Below, one piece after another: positions 25,001 through 32,565 of a stretch of DNA of 38,488 bases; within the stretch, counting starts at the first letter, position 1; each line of letters begins with the position of its first letter. The notes under the pieces are model-generated. The model was given only the letters and a program-made list of their open reading frames with translations. It made no database searches and was not told where the DNA came from. The position numbers were made by a program, and so were the translations under genes. Source of the DNA: Candidatus Multiplicimicrobium inquinatum (GTDB lineage Bacteria; Omnitrophota; Omnitrophia; Omnitrophales; Aquincolibacteriaceae); the NCBI GenBank assembly GCA_002344825.1, contig DDUN01000014.1, positions 1-38,488 on the forward strand, written 5' to 3'.

Positions 25001-28000
25001 CAGAATTCAAAGTCAGATTATCCGTTAAAGCAGTGCCAAGCGCCGCGAGAAGAATATTTCCGCCCATGGTTTCAGCGGCATCCGCAGCAACCGTTAAAGG
25101 GCTACCAGAATAAATCGCGATACCGTCTTGAGCTGTAATACCGTCAACGAAGCTACCTGTAATTCCGCCAATGGTTAAACCTGCGCCTGTTTGAGCGGCG
25201 TTCGTCGCATAAACTCCACCGGTTCCGCCATCAACAGACATGCGTCCGTCCGTATTGGCTGTTCCGCCAAAATCAGAAAGACGAAGTTCAATCGCGTTGG
25301 TATCTGTACCAAAACCTGCTCCGGTTTTAATGTTGATTCCACCTGCAGCGATATTCCAAACACCCGCATCTGGAGTTGCAAATTCACCCGTTGCAGGAAC
25401 AGGATCATTGCCGTCCGTTAAAGCGCCTGACGTGCTGAAATGGAAAGTGGAAGTGCCAAGATCAACCTGATCAATCGGACAGTCGCCGATACAGTTGATA
25501 AAAAGATTATTTCCGTTTGTGCTTGCGCCCCATTTAACAGAAGGCTGAATATCTAAATAACTTGTTGAAGCGCCGATATCACCATTGCTGTTAAGCTGGA
25601 TTGTTCCGGCAACCACTTCAGCGGTTGGAACACCCGCATCATCGTTCACTAACTCCTGAATTTCCCCAGCAGAAGTCACCGTAACCGTATCATCAAGCGC
25701 TGTAATTACGCCAAGACCGATATTGCCGCTGGTCGTTGTGCTCAAGTTCACATTACGCGCCGCGCCGCCCGCGGTTACTATTGTCGTGTTCAAGTCACCG
25801 CCTGTAGCGTTGATCGTAACTGCACCGTCTGTTGTTGTCGCACTGGTCACATCTAAAGCACCCATATTATCAATATCAATCGCGCCGATTCCCGTCACAT
25901 TTGCGTTGGTCAGCGTTGTGATGGTCGTATCTAAATCAATGCCGGTTGCGGCTGTCGCATCAAGCGAAGATGAGGTTACATTGTTTAATGCAGCATTTGC
26001 ATCCGTAATCGCTCCACCGGCGTTCAAGACAATCGCTGTCGTTGCGTTGATATTATCAACAGACAAATCCCCCGTATCATTTAAGGTTACATTGTCCGCG
26101 TTTATAACGCTGACTGCGCCACCGAAATTATTGTTATTATTCAACACAACATCATCAGTTCCGGCATCTAAAATTGTTGTTCCTGTAACAGAGAGATCAC
26201 CGCTATCAGTTAAATCACCGGCAGTCGTCACACTCAAATTACCGCCGATGGTGGAAGCTTTAAGATCTAAATCCGTTGCATCTTGATATGTAACATCTCC
26301 GCCAGTCGTAGCGGCCAATGTAGTCACATTATTTGCCGCTTGATTAAGAGTCGCGGAATCATCCGCGTTGACAACAAGATCAACAGCCGTAAGCGCTCCG
26401 GCGGTTTGAGAAATTAATCCAACCAAACCGCTTGTTGTAAGCGCATTTAAAGTCAAGGCTGTGTCAGCCTGAACATCACCGGCAAGATTTACAGAACCGA
26501 TATCATCCGTATCTACCGAACCAGCTGTAATCGTCACAGCACCTATGTCTGATTTAACCAAAGCACCGGTATTTACATTCACATTATCTCCGGCGCTTAA
26601 ATTCACATCTCCGGCCGTTGATTGAACTGTAACGTTATCATCAACAATCAAGTGATCGTCCACATCACCGCTTTCAAGTGCGGTTAAGTTAATTACCGCT
26701 GCTTGAATAATATCCACAGCAATCGTCATCGGACTATGCGTAGTCAAAGTCAGCGTGCCGGATCCAGGGTTATTGAAACCCTCAAGAGAAAATCCACCCA
26801 ATACATCTTCAGCTGAAATGTCACCGGTTGTCGTCTCTAAAAAGAGGCTGTCGGCATCAATTTCAACATCGATATCATTAACCGCGGTTAAATCAATATT
26901 ATCGCCGACTAAATTTGCTGTTCCGTCAACGGTAGTCGTCAAATCACGCGCTGAATCAACCGTGATAGTTGTTCCTGTGCCTGTCGTCGTCACAACTCCA
27001 TTTACAACGATATCCGCCGTGGAAGGCGCTACGGAAGATTTTTGGATTGTAATATCGCCAACGGCATCAACTGTTGCGCCTGCATCAATTCGAACGCTCT
27101 CGCCATTTGCACCGGCATCATTAATTTTTGAACCGGTTATCGTCAAATTTGCGTCCGAGTTAATGTCCGCTCCGGTTTTAAGCCACACACCACCATCACC
27201 ATCAAGATCAGTATCAGCTGTGACAGTCACACTCGCTCCGTCTGTGGTTGTAACGCTGGATGAAATGATAACGTCACGCAATGCAGTAATCACAATATTG
27301 ATCGAGTCAATCAACGGAGAGTTGATAATCGTATCTAAAACAAGAGCCCCGCCGCTCAATGTAATATCACCGTCGCCTGCCGTAATCGCACCGTTAATGA
27401 CCGCGCTCCCCAAGCTGACTGTTCCGCCTGATCCAGCCAAAGAACTAATGACGCCGCCAACATCCAAAGTTAAAGCATTACTTGAATTAATTGTAATATT
27501 GCCGCCGTTAGTTGATCCATTACCTGAAGAAACCGTTCCGGTTACGGTCACATCACCCGCACCGGTGTGATTGTAAGTAACGGTATTTTCTACAGTCTGA
27601 AGATTCTGGACGGTGGTGTTCGTTCCGCTATCAGCGATATTGATCGCACCGGTTGTTGTTACACCGGTGATTGTATTCCAAGTATTTCCTGCCTGCGCCA
27701 AAGAGACAAATTCTTCCGCTGTAAAAGACAAGCTGTCCGCGATAATGGTTCCGCCGGTTTGATTAATTTCATATCCGATGTTAAGAGTAATGTCACCCGT
27801 TCCGGCATTTAAGCTTTGCTCCAAATTTAAAGAACCGCCGCCAAGTGAAGTTGTAATTTCAATATTGTTATCCACGGTTGTAATACCTGACAGCCCTTTT
27901 ACCGTACCCACAACAAGAGAGCTCAATTCATTCAGCACCACAGGCCCAACGGCATCAACCGCGATAGTCCCAACATTGGTATCCAGATTGACCGCGCCGC

Positions 28001-30335
28001 CGGCATGGATAGCGACATTACCTGCATCAACATCGGTTCCAACACCGGTTCCAAGAACATCATTTCCCGTTCTTAGAACTAAATAAGTCGGATCAGAGAC
28101 AAATCCGTCAGCCTGAATATTTCCTGCTGTAGCCGTGCCAATTTCTAATGTGTCAGCCCAAACTCTGGATGCTTCAAAGCTCGAAATACTAATATCCCCT
28201 GCGGCGCTACCCAGACCGAATGTTCTTCCCACAGTCGAATTTTTTAAAAAAACCGTTCCGTCATCCGCATTAATAATTCCATTCACCGTAATATCACTTG
28301 CATTAATGGTGACATCCCCACTGCCTGCAGCATTAAATGTCGTAATGACGCTTCCAGAGTTTGATTGGTTAAAAACACCAGTTCCATTTGCGTCGCTATC
28401 CGCAGTAAAAGTAATGTCCCCGCCTCCGGAAGTAATATCTGAGCTCGAGTTATCAAGCACGATATCTCGCGATGAAGAAACTGCTATAGTCCCGCTGCCA
28501 TCTGTCACAATCGAGCTGCTTAACTTAACGTCACCGGATGTCGCATTGAGAGAAACAGACCCTGTCCCCGCACTTAATCCTTCAGTCACAATTTCAATTC
28601 CGATATTGCTATCTTCTCCATTTGCTGTAAAGCTAATATCACCACCGCTTGTAGCAACAACACCACTTGAATTAAGACGATCTCCCGCAGTTACTGTTAA
28701 ATCTCCTCCATTGGTTCTTACTTCATTATTGATATTGATATCCTGAACTGCTGTCATAATTACATTAAGAAGAAACCCAGCTGAAGCACCAATCGCTGCG
28801 CTAACTGTGATAGACCCAGCTGCCTCCAAGGTTAATGTTGCGACGAGAGCAGGGACTGAACTCACTAAAATATCCGCTAGGATAGAAATATTCCCATCAC
28901 CCGCACCAGAACCTGTAACTAACTTCACATTTGTTCCTGCTTCCAAAAGGCCGACTATCGTCGAAGCCAAGACATCTGTCCTATGGTTAGCCCCCGTAAT
29001 CGATGATGTAAACGTAGTAGTAAACCCATCATTTGAGATATTGTTAACCTGTGTGTTCCCTGATGTGCTTGATACAACATTGACATTGACAGGATCTAAG
29101 AGCCAGGTTCCAGCCACACCATTTGAGGCGGACGCATCAATTCCAATACCATCAATATCTAAATATTCTTTACCGGATGTTTCAATAAAACCGCCGTTAC
29201 CGCTTTGAGCTCCACCCTTGGCCGAAAAGTTTCCGTACGCCAAAGCCACTTCGCGTGCGCCGACGATGATTTTTCCGCCGTCACCATTTGTTACCGCATC
29301 GGCTTTAACTTCAACATCAGAACCGACAAATACATTCTCTGCCGTAATCGGGCCGGTTACATTGACATCACTACCAATCAAAATCGTACCACCGCCAATA
29401 TCACCGGATGCATCAATAGTCGAGCTACCTTCCGCAATGACATTGCCATGGGTCAAAAGTTCGATCGAACCGCCCTTTTCGCCTGCGTCATAACCCGAAG
29501 CATCAATCACTGCGTTATTAACAGTAATATTGCCTGCTTCTGATTTAAGAATGATTTTGCCGTTTTCCTGAGAAACTGATTTAGCTTCGATGATGCCGGT
29601 ATGATTAATAATACTGTCATAGATTGCTTCCGCGCCCGCGGCCTGAAGAACCACTGCGCCTCCATTAGCCTGAAGAACGCCCGCGTTCGTAACAAGTCCG
29701 TTTGTATCAATCAGATTTCCGTCTTTATCAAAAACTTGTCCTTTAACACCGGTAATACCGTCAAGATCGATATTCAAAATACCGTCGCGTGTTAAAGGAA
29801 AAGAAGCACGATCACCGGCCGCAAGAACAATCGCTCCGCCGTTTGAGGAAATCGTACCAAGGTTATGCACTCCGCCGTTTGCCGCGACAAGCGCGAGCAA
29901 ACCCTGCGTTAAGTTTGTGATATCACCCGTGTTTAAAATGTAACCGCTTGCAAGCGAAGGATCTTTGGAAAGTTCCGCGATGCCGGCAAAAAATTGTTCC
30001 TGGTTGATGCCGAGGTTCGAAAGAAGCAAATCACCCTGAACCGTGATCGAGCCGTTGTTAATAATTGTCGGAGCAATGATGGCCAAGATTCCCCAGATAT
30101 CAATGGCGCCATTGTTCAAAAAATTATTGGTCTCAAGAATGCCTCGGCAAGAAGGACATACTTGACCTAACTGATCAACTACGTTAATTGAAAGCTGTTC
30201 GCCTTCATTTACCTGAATGGAATCAACAACGAGTGTTGTTCCTTCCTGAATATTAATTTGTTGCGCGGGAGCAGAAAAAGTGAGGACATGCATCACAGCG
30301 AGAAGTGCTGCAAAAAATTTCTTATATGATTTCAT
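19077..30335 (-). CDS. Giant TpsA-type exoprotein (filamentous haemagglutinin-like)
   Basis: 3752 residues. A surface or secreted beta-helix protein exported by the TpsB pore encoded just upstream, so two-partner secretion; adhesion is the usual role. Signal peptide about 1-24 (cleavage after APA). The TPS-like domain spans about 25-300 with strand repeats of the NNGAI, NNGSI, NTGDI, NLGTI kind; the usual NPNG motif is not seen, and a Cys pair (C60, C63) is present instead. NGGFIETSGK followed by WLLDPVNVNV (about 411) matches large exoproteins. The rest is Gly/Asp/Thr/Asn/Val-rich beta helix with nested duplications. Close Cys pairs recur at C1615/C1619 and C2391/C2395. The last 65 residues are Pro/Glu-rich (VVPIPRPAVPTPVQP). 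AAGGAG lies 11 bases before the ATG. Confidence 0.9.
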   Translation of the reverse strand: MKSYKKFFAALLAVMHVLTFSAPAQQINIQEGTTLVVDSIQVNEGEQLSINVVDQLGQVCPSCRGILETNNFLNNGAIDIWGILAIIAPTIINNGSITVQGDLLLSNLGINQEQFFAGIAELSKDPSLASGYILNTGDITNLTQGLLALVAANGGVHNLGTISSNGGAIVLAAGDRASFPLTRDGILNIDLDGITGVKGQVFDKDGNLIDTNGLVTNAGVLQANGGAVVLQAAGAEAIYDSIINHTGIIEAKSVSQENGKIILKSEAGNITVNNAVIDASGYDAGEKGGSIELLTHGNVIAEGSSTIDASGDIGGGTILIGSDVNVTGPITAENVFVGSDVEVKADAVTNGDGGKIIVGAREVALAYGNFSAKGGAQSGNGGFIETSGKEYLDIDGIGIDASASNGVAGTWLLDPVNVNVVSSTSGNTQVNNISNDGFTTTFTSSITGANHRTDVLASTIVGLLEAGTNVKLVTGSGAGDGNISILADILVSSVPALVATLTLEAAGSITVSAAIGASAGFLLNVIMTAVQDININNEVRTNGGDLTVTAGDRLNSSGVVATSGGDISFTANGEDSNIGIEIVTEGLSAGTGSVSLNATSGDVKLSSSIVTDGSGTIAVSSSRDIVLDNSSSDITSGGGDITFTADSDANGTGVFNQSNSGSVITTFNAAGSGDVTINASDITVNGIINADDGTVFLKNSTVGRTFGLGSAAGDISISSFEASRVWADTLEIGTATAGNIQADGFVSDPTYLVLRTGNDVLGTGVGTDVDAGNVAIHAGGAVNLDTNVGTIAVDAVGPVVLNELSSLVVGTVKGLSGITTVDNNIEITTSLGGGSLNLEQSLNAGTGDITLNIGYEINQTGGTIIADSLSFTAEEFVSLAQAGNTWNTITGVTTTGAINIADSGTNTTVQNLQTVENTVTYNHTGAGDVTVTGTVSSGNGSTNGGNITINSSNALTLDVGGVISSLAGSGGTVSLGSAVINGAITAGDGDITLSGGALVLDTIINSPLIDSINIVITALRDVIISSSVTTTDGASVTVTADTDLDGDGGVWLKTGADINSDANLTITGSKINDAGANGESVRIDAGATVDAVGDITIQKSSVAPSTADIVVNGVVTTTGTGTTITVDSARDLTTTVDGTANLVGDNIDLTAVNDIDVEIDADSLFLETTTGDISAEDVLGGFSLEGFNNPGSGTLTLTTHSPMTIAVDIIQAAVINLTALESGDVDDHLIVDDNVTVQSTAGDVNLSAGDNVNVNTGALVKSDIGAVTITAGSVDTDDIGSVNLAGDVQADTALTLNALTTSGLVGLISQTAGALTAVDLVVNADDSATLNQAANNVTTLAATTGGDVTYQDATDLDLKASTIGGNLSVTTAGDLTDSGDLSVTGTTILDAGTDDVVLNNNNNFGGAVSVINADNVTLNDTGDLSVDNINATTAIVLNAGGAITDANAALNNVTSSSLDATAATGIDLDTTITTLTNANVTGIGAIDIDNMGALDVTSATTTDGAVTINATGGDLNTTIVTAGGAARNVNLSTTTSGNIGLGVITALDDTVTVTSAGEIQELVNDDAGVPTAEVVAGTIQLNSNGDIGASTSYLDIQPSVKWGASTNGNNLFINCIGDCPIDQVDLGTSTFHFSTSGALTDGNDPVPATGEFATPDAGVWNIAAGGINIKTGAGFGTDTNAIELRLSDFGGTANTDGRMSVDGGTGGVYATNAAQTGAGLTIGGITGSFVDGITAQDGIAIYSGSPLTVAADAAETMGGNILLAALGTALTDNLTLNSGVTVSTTGGTGNVTLAGGNNVVLNSGSTVSAASSGTVRVVSGEDFTDATFDQDGNAGGSVNMNAAAAVTSSNGIVFLDARNSIIAGVVNAVTANLTARSGSITDANGAISNVNAISLVASGVTGIDLDTTVTNITATNSGAGNIIINEVNGAQVLNVNAADGNATVTSDTGNLNVTTANASGSVTLTATGGSITDANAAASNVTATSLTASAGTGIDLDTTITTLTNANVTGTGAININDLAGGLAVTSATTNNGAITINAAGGNLDATTVTAGGTSRNVTLSTTTSGNVNVGNVTAAGDNIVINSAGAIEELGSDNAADLRSNTMDLQSVSGIGTLGTLEINATTLTNASVSAAGSIDLLDVNNGLTVTNATTFDGDISITADSGDLNLVSVVAGAPGAGDGNVTLTTTTSGNVNVGDVQARGDNITVVSAGLIEELGLDNAADLRSNTMDLQSVSGIGTLGTLEINATTLTNASASAAGSINLLDVNNGLVVTNATTFDGGINITADNGDLTAMNVVAGGTGDVDLTTTTSGDIFLETVSALDNVATITSAGTIQEFTNDDAGVQHSDVNAGTINLTTGGGDIGAFVSFLDITPTNLWNAASNGGDIYISCIGVCPMGQIDAGTGFFYYTGNIIDGNDLVNGEIAGGIWNIRAGGVHLNADVDTTNPADGINEGGIGAVDNWIEMRLARDVNSDTVLDADGIFVAKAATGGVHVSNDVPSDATLGLQIGSVGAFPLAVGMNDGVTSAGDVEIYSFSPLVIAANVAATNGANIGLHSMGNTNVDDLTVNTGITVSSTGDDGLGVNGNILMTAGSRLLLEDNAVVITAGTGTILAFAGEDFTDSILDLDGANNSGTIRMDSGSAFRSEDGNIALIAKENARITEVNADSNGTGVQGDINVTAVNGYISDRNGATVNLIGDHAVLTANLGVGDGAVADNNELETSLNTVDVVNGTSGEINIVETAAGGDLGIILAGQVTSNGDLNIRTTDGNLTVIDTASFGSGVHANDGETRLIANGAGKDLIVNNVVDSTTGKINLDSTGNDVRFSADGDVTATGGAEIEVDAANDIFMADGTVLEANGGGIEGGIDLDAGNDITLGSVRTTSALAVDVNNDGFNAVDINAGGAVIDGGDSSHDIIANIGQTTINAVNGIGHGDSLEVRLDSLRATNTTANDIRVREMASGGDLNVVGIDQQALTGDVNIRTLNGSLTVMAAATLLSGFAGGVAAVDGVTRLFARDNDNSGADHLIINNTVRSADGKINLDSENDVIASAEGDVTAGDVTRKLGATGAEIEVDAVDNITMADGTIFNANAGGPNGGIDMDAVNGNITLGSVQTSNASDNAVTIHTENGAIIDGGDIHRDIVNTGNGGVILSAQTGIGSRGTGLNLVPNSLTDNFAPDAIDMTGAGTRLSAFTESGDIQVQNIGALEITTLSDNNGGTPMGSAGAGTVTGVQINDPLVLDPNSIIFITAASPMTISSQVTNFDGGNISLYALGGTPADTMTINANVQSLNGNGDVRIVSGGDMTLGAGVNVSTQGDGVTSGAGRVAMGAGFDATGKAADASIDVNPLFAADVLPGLNAVSLASTSTDPAGSLFDTANSVNTVANLTMDETSRISTESGRIIIDAQNNFTVGRVDADGNAGANGITDGVVGNILAFARNGSILDAEGPGEVGNLDFVANSLTMLAAGTIGLSNNRIEGVAPFLNTFSIGSQFISILGDTQVEMNSSSGSLSLIATGNILLGHMSAPSGVVQAIAGGSIFSQGGGETRVTAFNLIELIANGIIGTTSNPIHTHLNATPAQMNLSAGGQAPNGVSIAVFGNVSPAAINFLTNPPGLALFNGAPVAGQSLSGLIGNQSSLYYKAFVRNLTQYSDFDGNYAADFPGFMNYNTMAVSPDLTVDTTGLDIPLRGITTAPRVVPIPRPAVPTPVQPAESEQVPELEAQEPTPPVVVPIPANAVASDQPQTDEGVPETPAVSN
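21060..21860 (-). repeat. Second internal duplication in tpsA (about 230-residue unit)
   Basis: The segment holding EIEVDAANDIFMADGT (near 21781-21832) recurs as EIEVDAVDNITMADGT (near 21090-21140), roughly 693 bases apart. Flanking blocks also recur: NIRT..G.LTV, GKINLDS and GGID.DA..(N)ITLGSV. Edges are approximate. Confidence 0.6.
22380..25870 (-). repeat. Large duplicated module in tpsA (776-residue period)
   Basis: Two copies of a module run from TT.DG..(I)TA..GDL through AG.IQE...DDAGV, the Cys motif C-I-G-x-C-P, GVWNI/GIWNI, SPL(T/V), to GEDFTD. Copy 1 lies at about 24720-25870 and copy 2 at about 22380-23490. The cysteines are spaced exactly 776 codons apart. Between them sit the 125-residue tandem repeats. 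Confidence 0.65.
23410..24160 (-). repeat. Tandem repeat inside tpsA, 375-bp unit
   Basis: Two adjacent units of 375 bases (125 residues) are nearly identical in DNA over most of their length; for example the block at 23611 recurs at 23986. Both encode AADLRSNTMDLQSVSGIGTL. High DNA identity points to recent duplication. Outer edges are approximate. Confidence 0.75.
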
Positions 30336-30489
30336 ATTCTGGGGATCTCCTTATTTAATTAAGCGCTTGCCACGCTCAAAAAAACAGTTACTAAAAAAAT
30401 TTCAAAAGTGAAAATATGCCGAAAAGTTAACACATGCTTTGGATAATACAAGGCGAGAAAAAACTGCCGAGAAACCCTGCTATATATTG

Positions 30490-32208
30490 TTAGATAAACT
30501 CAGTTGTTACTCCATAGTAAAAGACTGAATCATCGCCATTGCGGGCATCCGAACCGGTAGGGGTTGCCCACTGGAGCCTTGCAAAAACTTTATCAAAAAG
30601 ACGCATACGAACACCGATACCGGCACCCGCCAAAGTGCGGCCTTCTTTTTCACCGGTGCGCGGGGCGCGCAATTCACCGCCGCCAAAGTCAAAAAATGCA
30701 ACGCCCTGAATTTGCTCGCGCAAAGGCTGTTTAGAATAAGGAAGCTTCCAATCTTTCGGAAAGAAATAAGTCGGAATATAAATTTCGTTCGTCATGAAAG
30801 CGCCGTAATCGGCAAGGTATTCACCTTCCGCGTAACCGCGCACTGAAAACGCACCACCCAAACGAATTTGCTCGGAAGGAGCCAAGCGGTCATTAGTTAA
30901 CTGCATTTGACCGCGAAAAACGTAAGTCATACCGAAAGGCAGCCGCTGAAAACGAAGAAGCGAAGAACGGTAAGCAAAAAATTGTCCGCCCGTACCAACG
31001 CGCGTTGCGCCATTGCTCACCTTATCGGATGCTCCCAAAAAGGATGAAAAACCAATATGCACCGAATGCGGGAAAAAAGTTTTCCCCCAACGATCAGTAA
31101 ACTCGGTATTGATTCCGATATTCCAAATGCGCAAAGCGTCCTTGCCCACCGGAGTTCCCAAAATATCATTTTCGATTTCCTTAAAATCCATGCCGGTATT
31201 GAAAGTTAAATCAATCCAGTCACGGCGCACCAAAGGCTGAAGGATGTACGCGCTGTAAGTATGCGCGTCGCCGGTAATCGCGAGCTGTTTAAAATCACCG
31301 CCCAAATGGATATGGGAATAAGAATACCCCAATCCTAAACGTGTTCCGGACGAATGCACCGGGATACTGTAGTCAGCACCCACCGCCATCGCGCCGGTTC
31401 CGATTTGAAAACGGGAAGAAAGCTCATCCATGTTTCCGGTCAAATTGGTAAAAGAAATACCCAAACCCACGCGCGTGCGGCCGGTATTATCGGTTCCGAG
31501 GTTGTTAACATCGGCTGAGAAGTGAATCGGGAAGCGCTCTTTGACATCCAGCTCAAGCTTAGTAGTTTGCGGAGTATCCCCTGGCTTGAGGTAAGATTTG
31601 ACCTTAATATCTTTATGCTTATTTAAAAAGATAAGCGCGCTCTGAAGTTCGCGCAGATAAAGAATCTGTCCGGCGGCAAGCGGAATAAAACGGCGGAGGG
31701 TTTTATCCGAGAACCAGCGATTATTTTTGATTTCAACTTTTTCGAGAACGCCTTCAACCACGGCAATTTCAACATGCCCGCCGTCAATGGTTTGCGGAGG
31801 AACATAAGCATAAGCGGCAATATATCCGCGATCGCGGTAATACTTTTTAACTTTATCCGCGATGCGCCGCAAATCGGTCAAGCCCGCTTCTTGACCAACT
31901 TCATCCTGAACCAACCCGTTCAGCTCTTCAGATGAAATGGTTTCATTACCGGTAATCTGAATCGATTTAACTTCAAAACGAATTTTTTTCTCGTCTTCGC
32001 TTAACCCTTCATCATCAACAGCTTCAATATCCGCTTTCTCCTCCGAGAATTGCTCTACCCGATCCATCATGGCGTTATATTTTTTTTCCTGCTGAAAACG
32101 TGTTGCCTCAGCGCCGGCTTCGCTGGTTGAGTCAACCGCATAAGCTCGCGGCAAACCACCCAGTAATGCCATCATGAAGACCGCGAGAAAAATAATATTT
32201 TTTGTCAT
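30490..32208 (-). CDS. TpsB-type outer-membrane secretion pore (FhaC/ShlB family)
   Basis: 572 residues from ATG 32208. It forms the outer-membrane beta barrel that exports the TpsA protein encoded 154 bases downstream. Signal peptide (MTKNIIFLAVFMMALLGG..AYA), a charged linker, two POTRA domains (about 76-155 beginning FEVKSIQITGNE, and 156-224), then the 16-strand-type barrel (about 228-572). The barrel signature VRGYAEGEYLADYG, which places the conserved Arg of loop L6, lies at 456-469. An upstream in-frame start at 32259 exists, but AGGA five bases before ATG 32208 and the signal peptide fix the start. The helix H1 plug typical of FhaC is not obvious. Confidence 0.92.
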   Translation of the reverse strand: MTKNIIFLAVFMMALLGGLPRAYAVDSTSEAGAEATRFQQEKKYNAMMDRVEQFSEEKADIEAVDDEGLSEDEKKIRFEVKSIQITGNETISSEELNGLVQDEVGQEAGLTDLRRIADKVKKYYRDRGYIAAYAYVPPQTIDGGHVEIAVVEGVLEKVEIKNNRWFSDKTLRRFIPLAAGQILYLRELQSALIFLNKHKDIKVKSYLKPGDTPQTTKLELDVKERFPIHFSADVNNLGTDNTGRTRVGLGISFTNLTGNMDELSSRFQIGTGAMAVGADYSIPVHSSGTRLGLGYSYSHIHLGGDFKQLAITGDAHTYSAYILQPLVRRDWIDLTFNTGMDFKEIENDILGTPVGKDALRIWNIGINTEFTDRWGKTFFPHSVHIGFSSFLGASDKVSNGATRVGTGGQFFAYRSSLLRFQRLPFGMTYVFRGQMQLTNDRLAPSEQIRLGGAFSVRGYAEGEYLADYGAFMTNEIYIPTYFFPKDWKLPYSKQPLREQIQGVAFFDFGGGELRAPRTGEKEGRTLAGAGIGVRMRLFDKVFARLQWATPTGSDARNGDDSVFYYGVTTEFI

Positions 32209-32284
32209 AACCATCCTGTAATAAAACTGCTCAAAAAAACTTTGGGAATAAATGCGCATCGAAAAAATACTCTAAATCGCGTAG

Positions 32285-32313
32285 AGAATAAATTAAGACT
32301 TTACCTTAGTCAA
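32285..32313 (-). promoter_or_regulatory. Promoter of the tpsB-tpsA operon
   Basis: On the minus strand TTGACT (plus 32308-32313), a 17-base spacer, then TATTCT (plus 32285-32290). This is the best -35/-10 pair upstream of tpsB and gives a leader of about 70 bases. Confidence 0.65.
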
Positions 32314-32565
32314 GACAAAGCCCAGCCGCGCTATATCCAGCCATTTCAACGACTTAACCTCTTATTTTTGAGCCTGATGATCAAGCCAATTCAAATACGG
32401 GCAACTTTAAACTTTTACAAACTTGTAGATTTGTTGACGCGTTTTGTCATATCCTTGCCAGGTCTTCATTTACAGCGCCCTAGGCACAAGCTCTTTTTAA
32501 AATTTCTAATTGGTATAAAACCTGCATGAGCGGTTTGGGGTTTATTCGCAACACAAGGTTAATGC
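32314..32565. other. Intergenic region between the tpsBA and Anbu operons
   Basis: With the tpsB leader, the gap 32209-32565 holds no convincing gene. I find the tpsBA promoter, and an extended -10 (TGGTATAAA, 32511-32519) for the Anbu operon with AAGG before ATG 32566. No terminator or RNA gene is seen in the rest. Confidence 0.5.
32511..32519 (+). promoter_or_regulatory. Extended -10 promoter of the Anbu operon
   Basis: TGGTATAAA fits an extended -10 (TGnTATAAT); no good -35 is found. Transcription would begin near 32526, about 40 bases before the ATG. Confidence 0.4.

Noticed and set aside
23413..25113. 566-codon open frame on the plus strand
   Set aside because: It is antisense to tpsA. 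The repetitive Val/Thr/Asp/Gly codon use of tpsA keeps the opposite strand open; the predicted protein is a low-complexity Val/Ser/Pro string without a ribosome site. The other plus-strand frames from 19119 to 29795 are rejected for the same reason.
19077..30335. CRISPR-like periodic repeats
   Set aside because: The periodicity is coding repeats of a beta-helix protein; units are in frame multiples and diverged, with no short conserved repeat and unique spacers.
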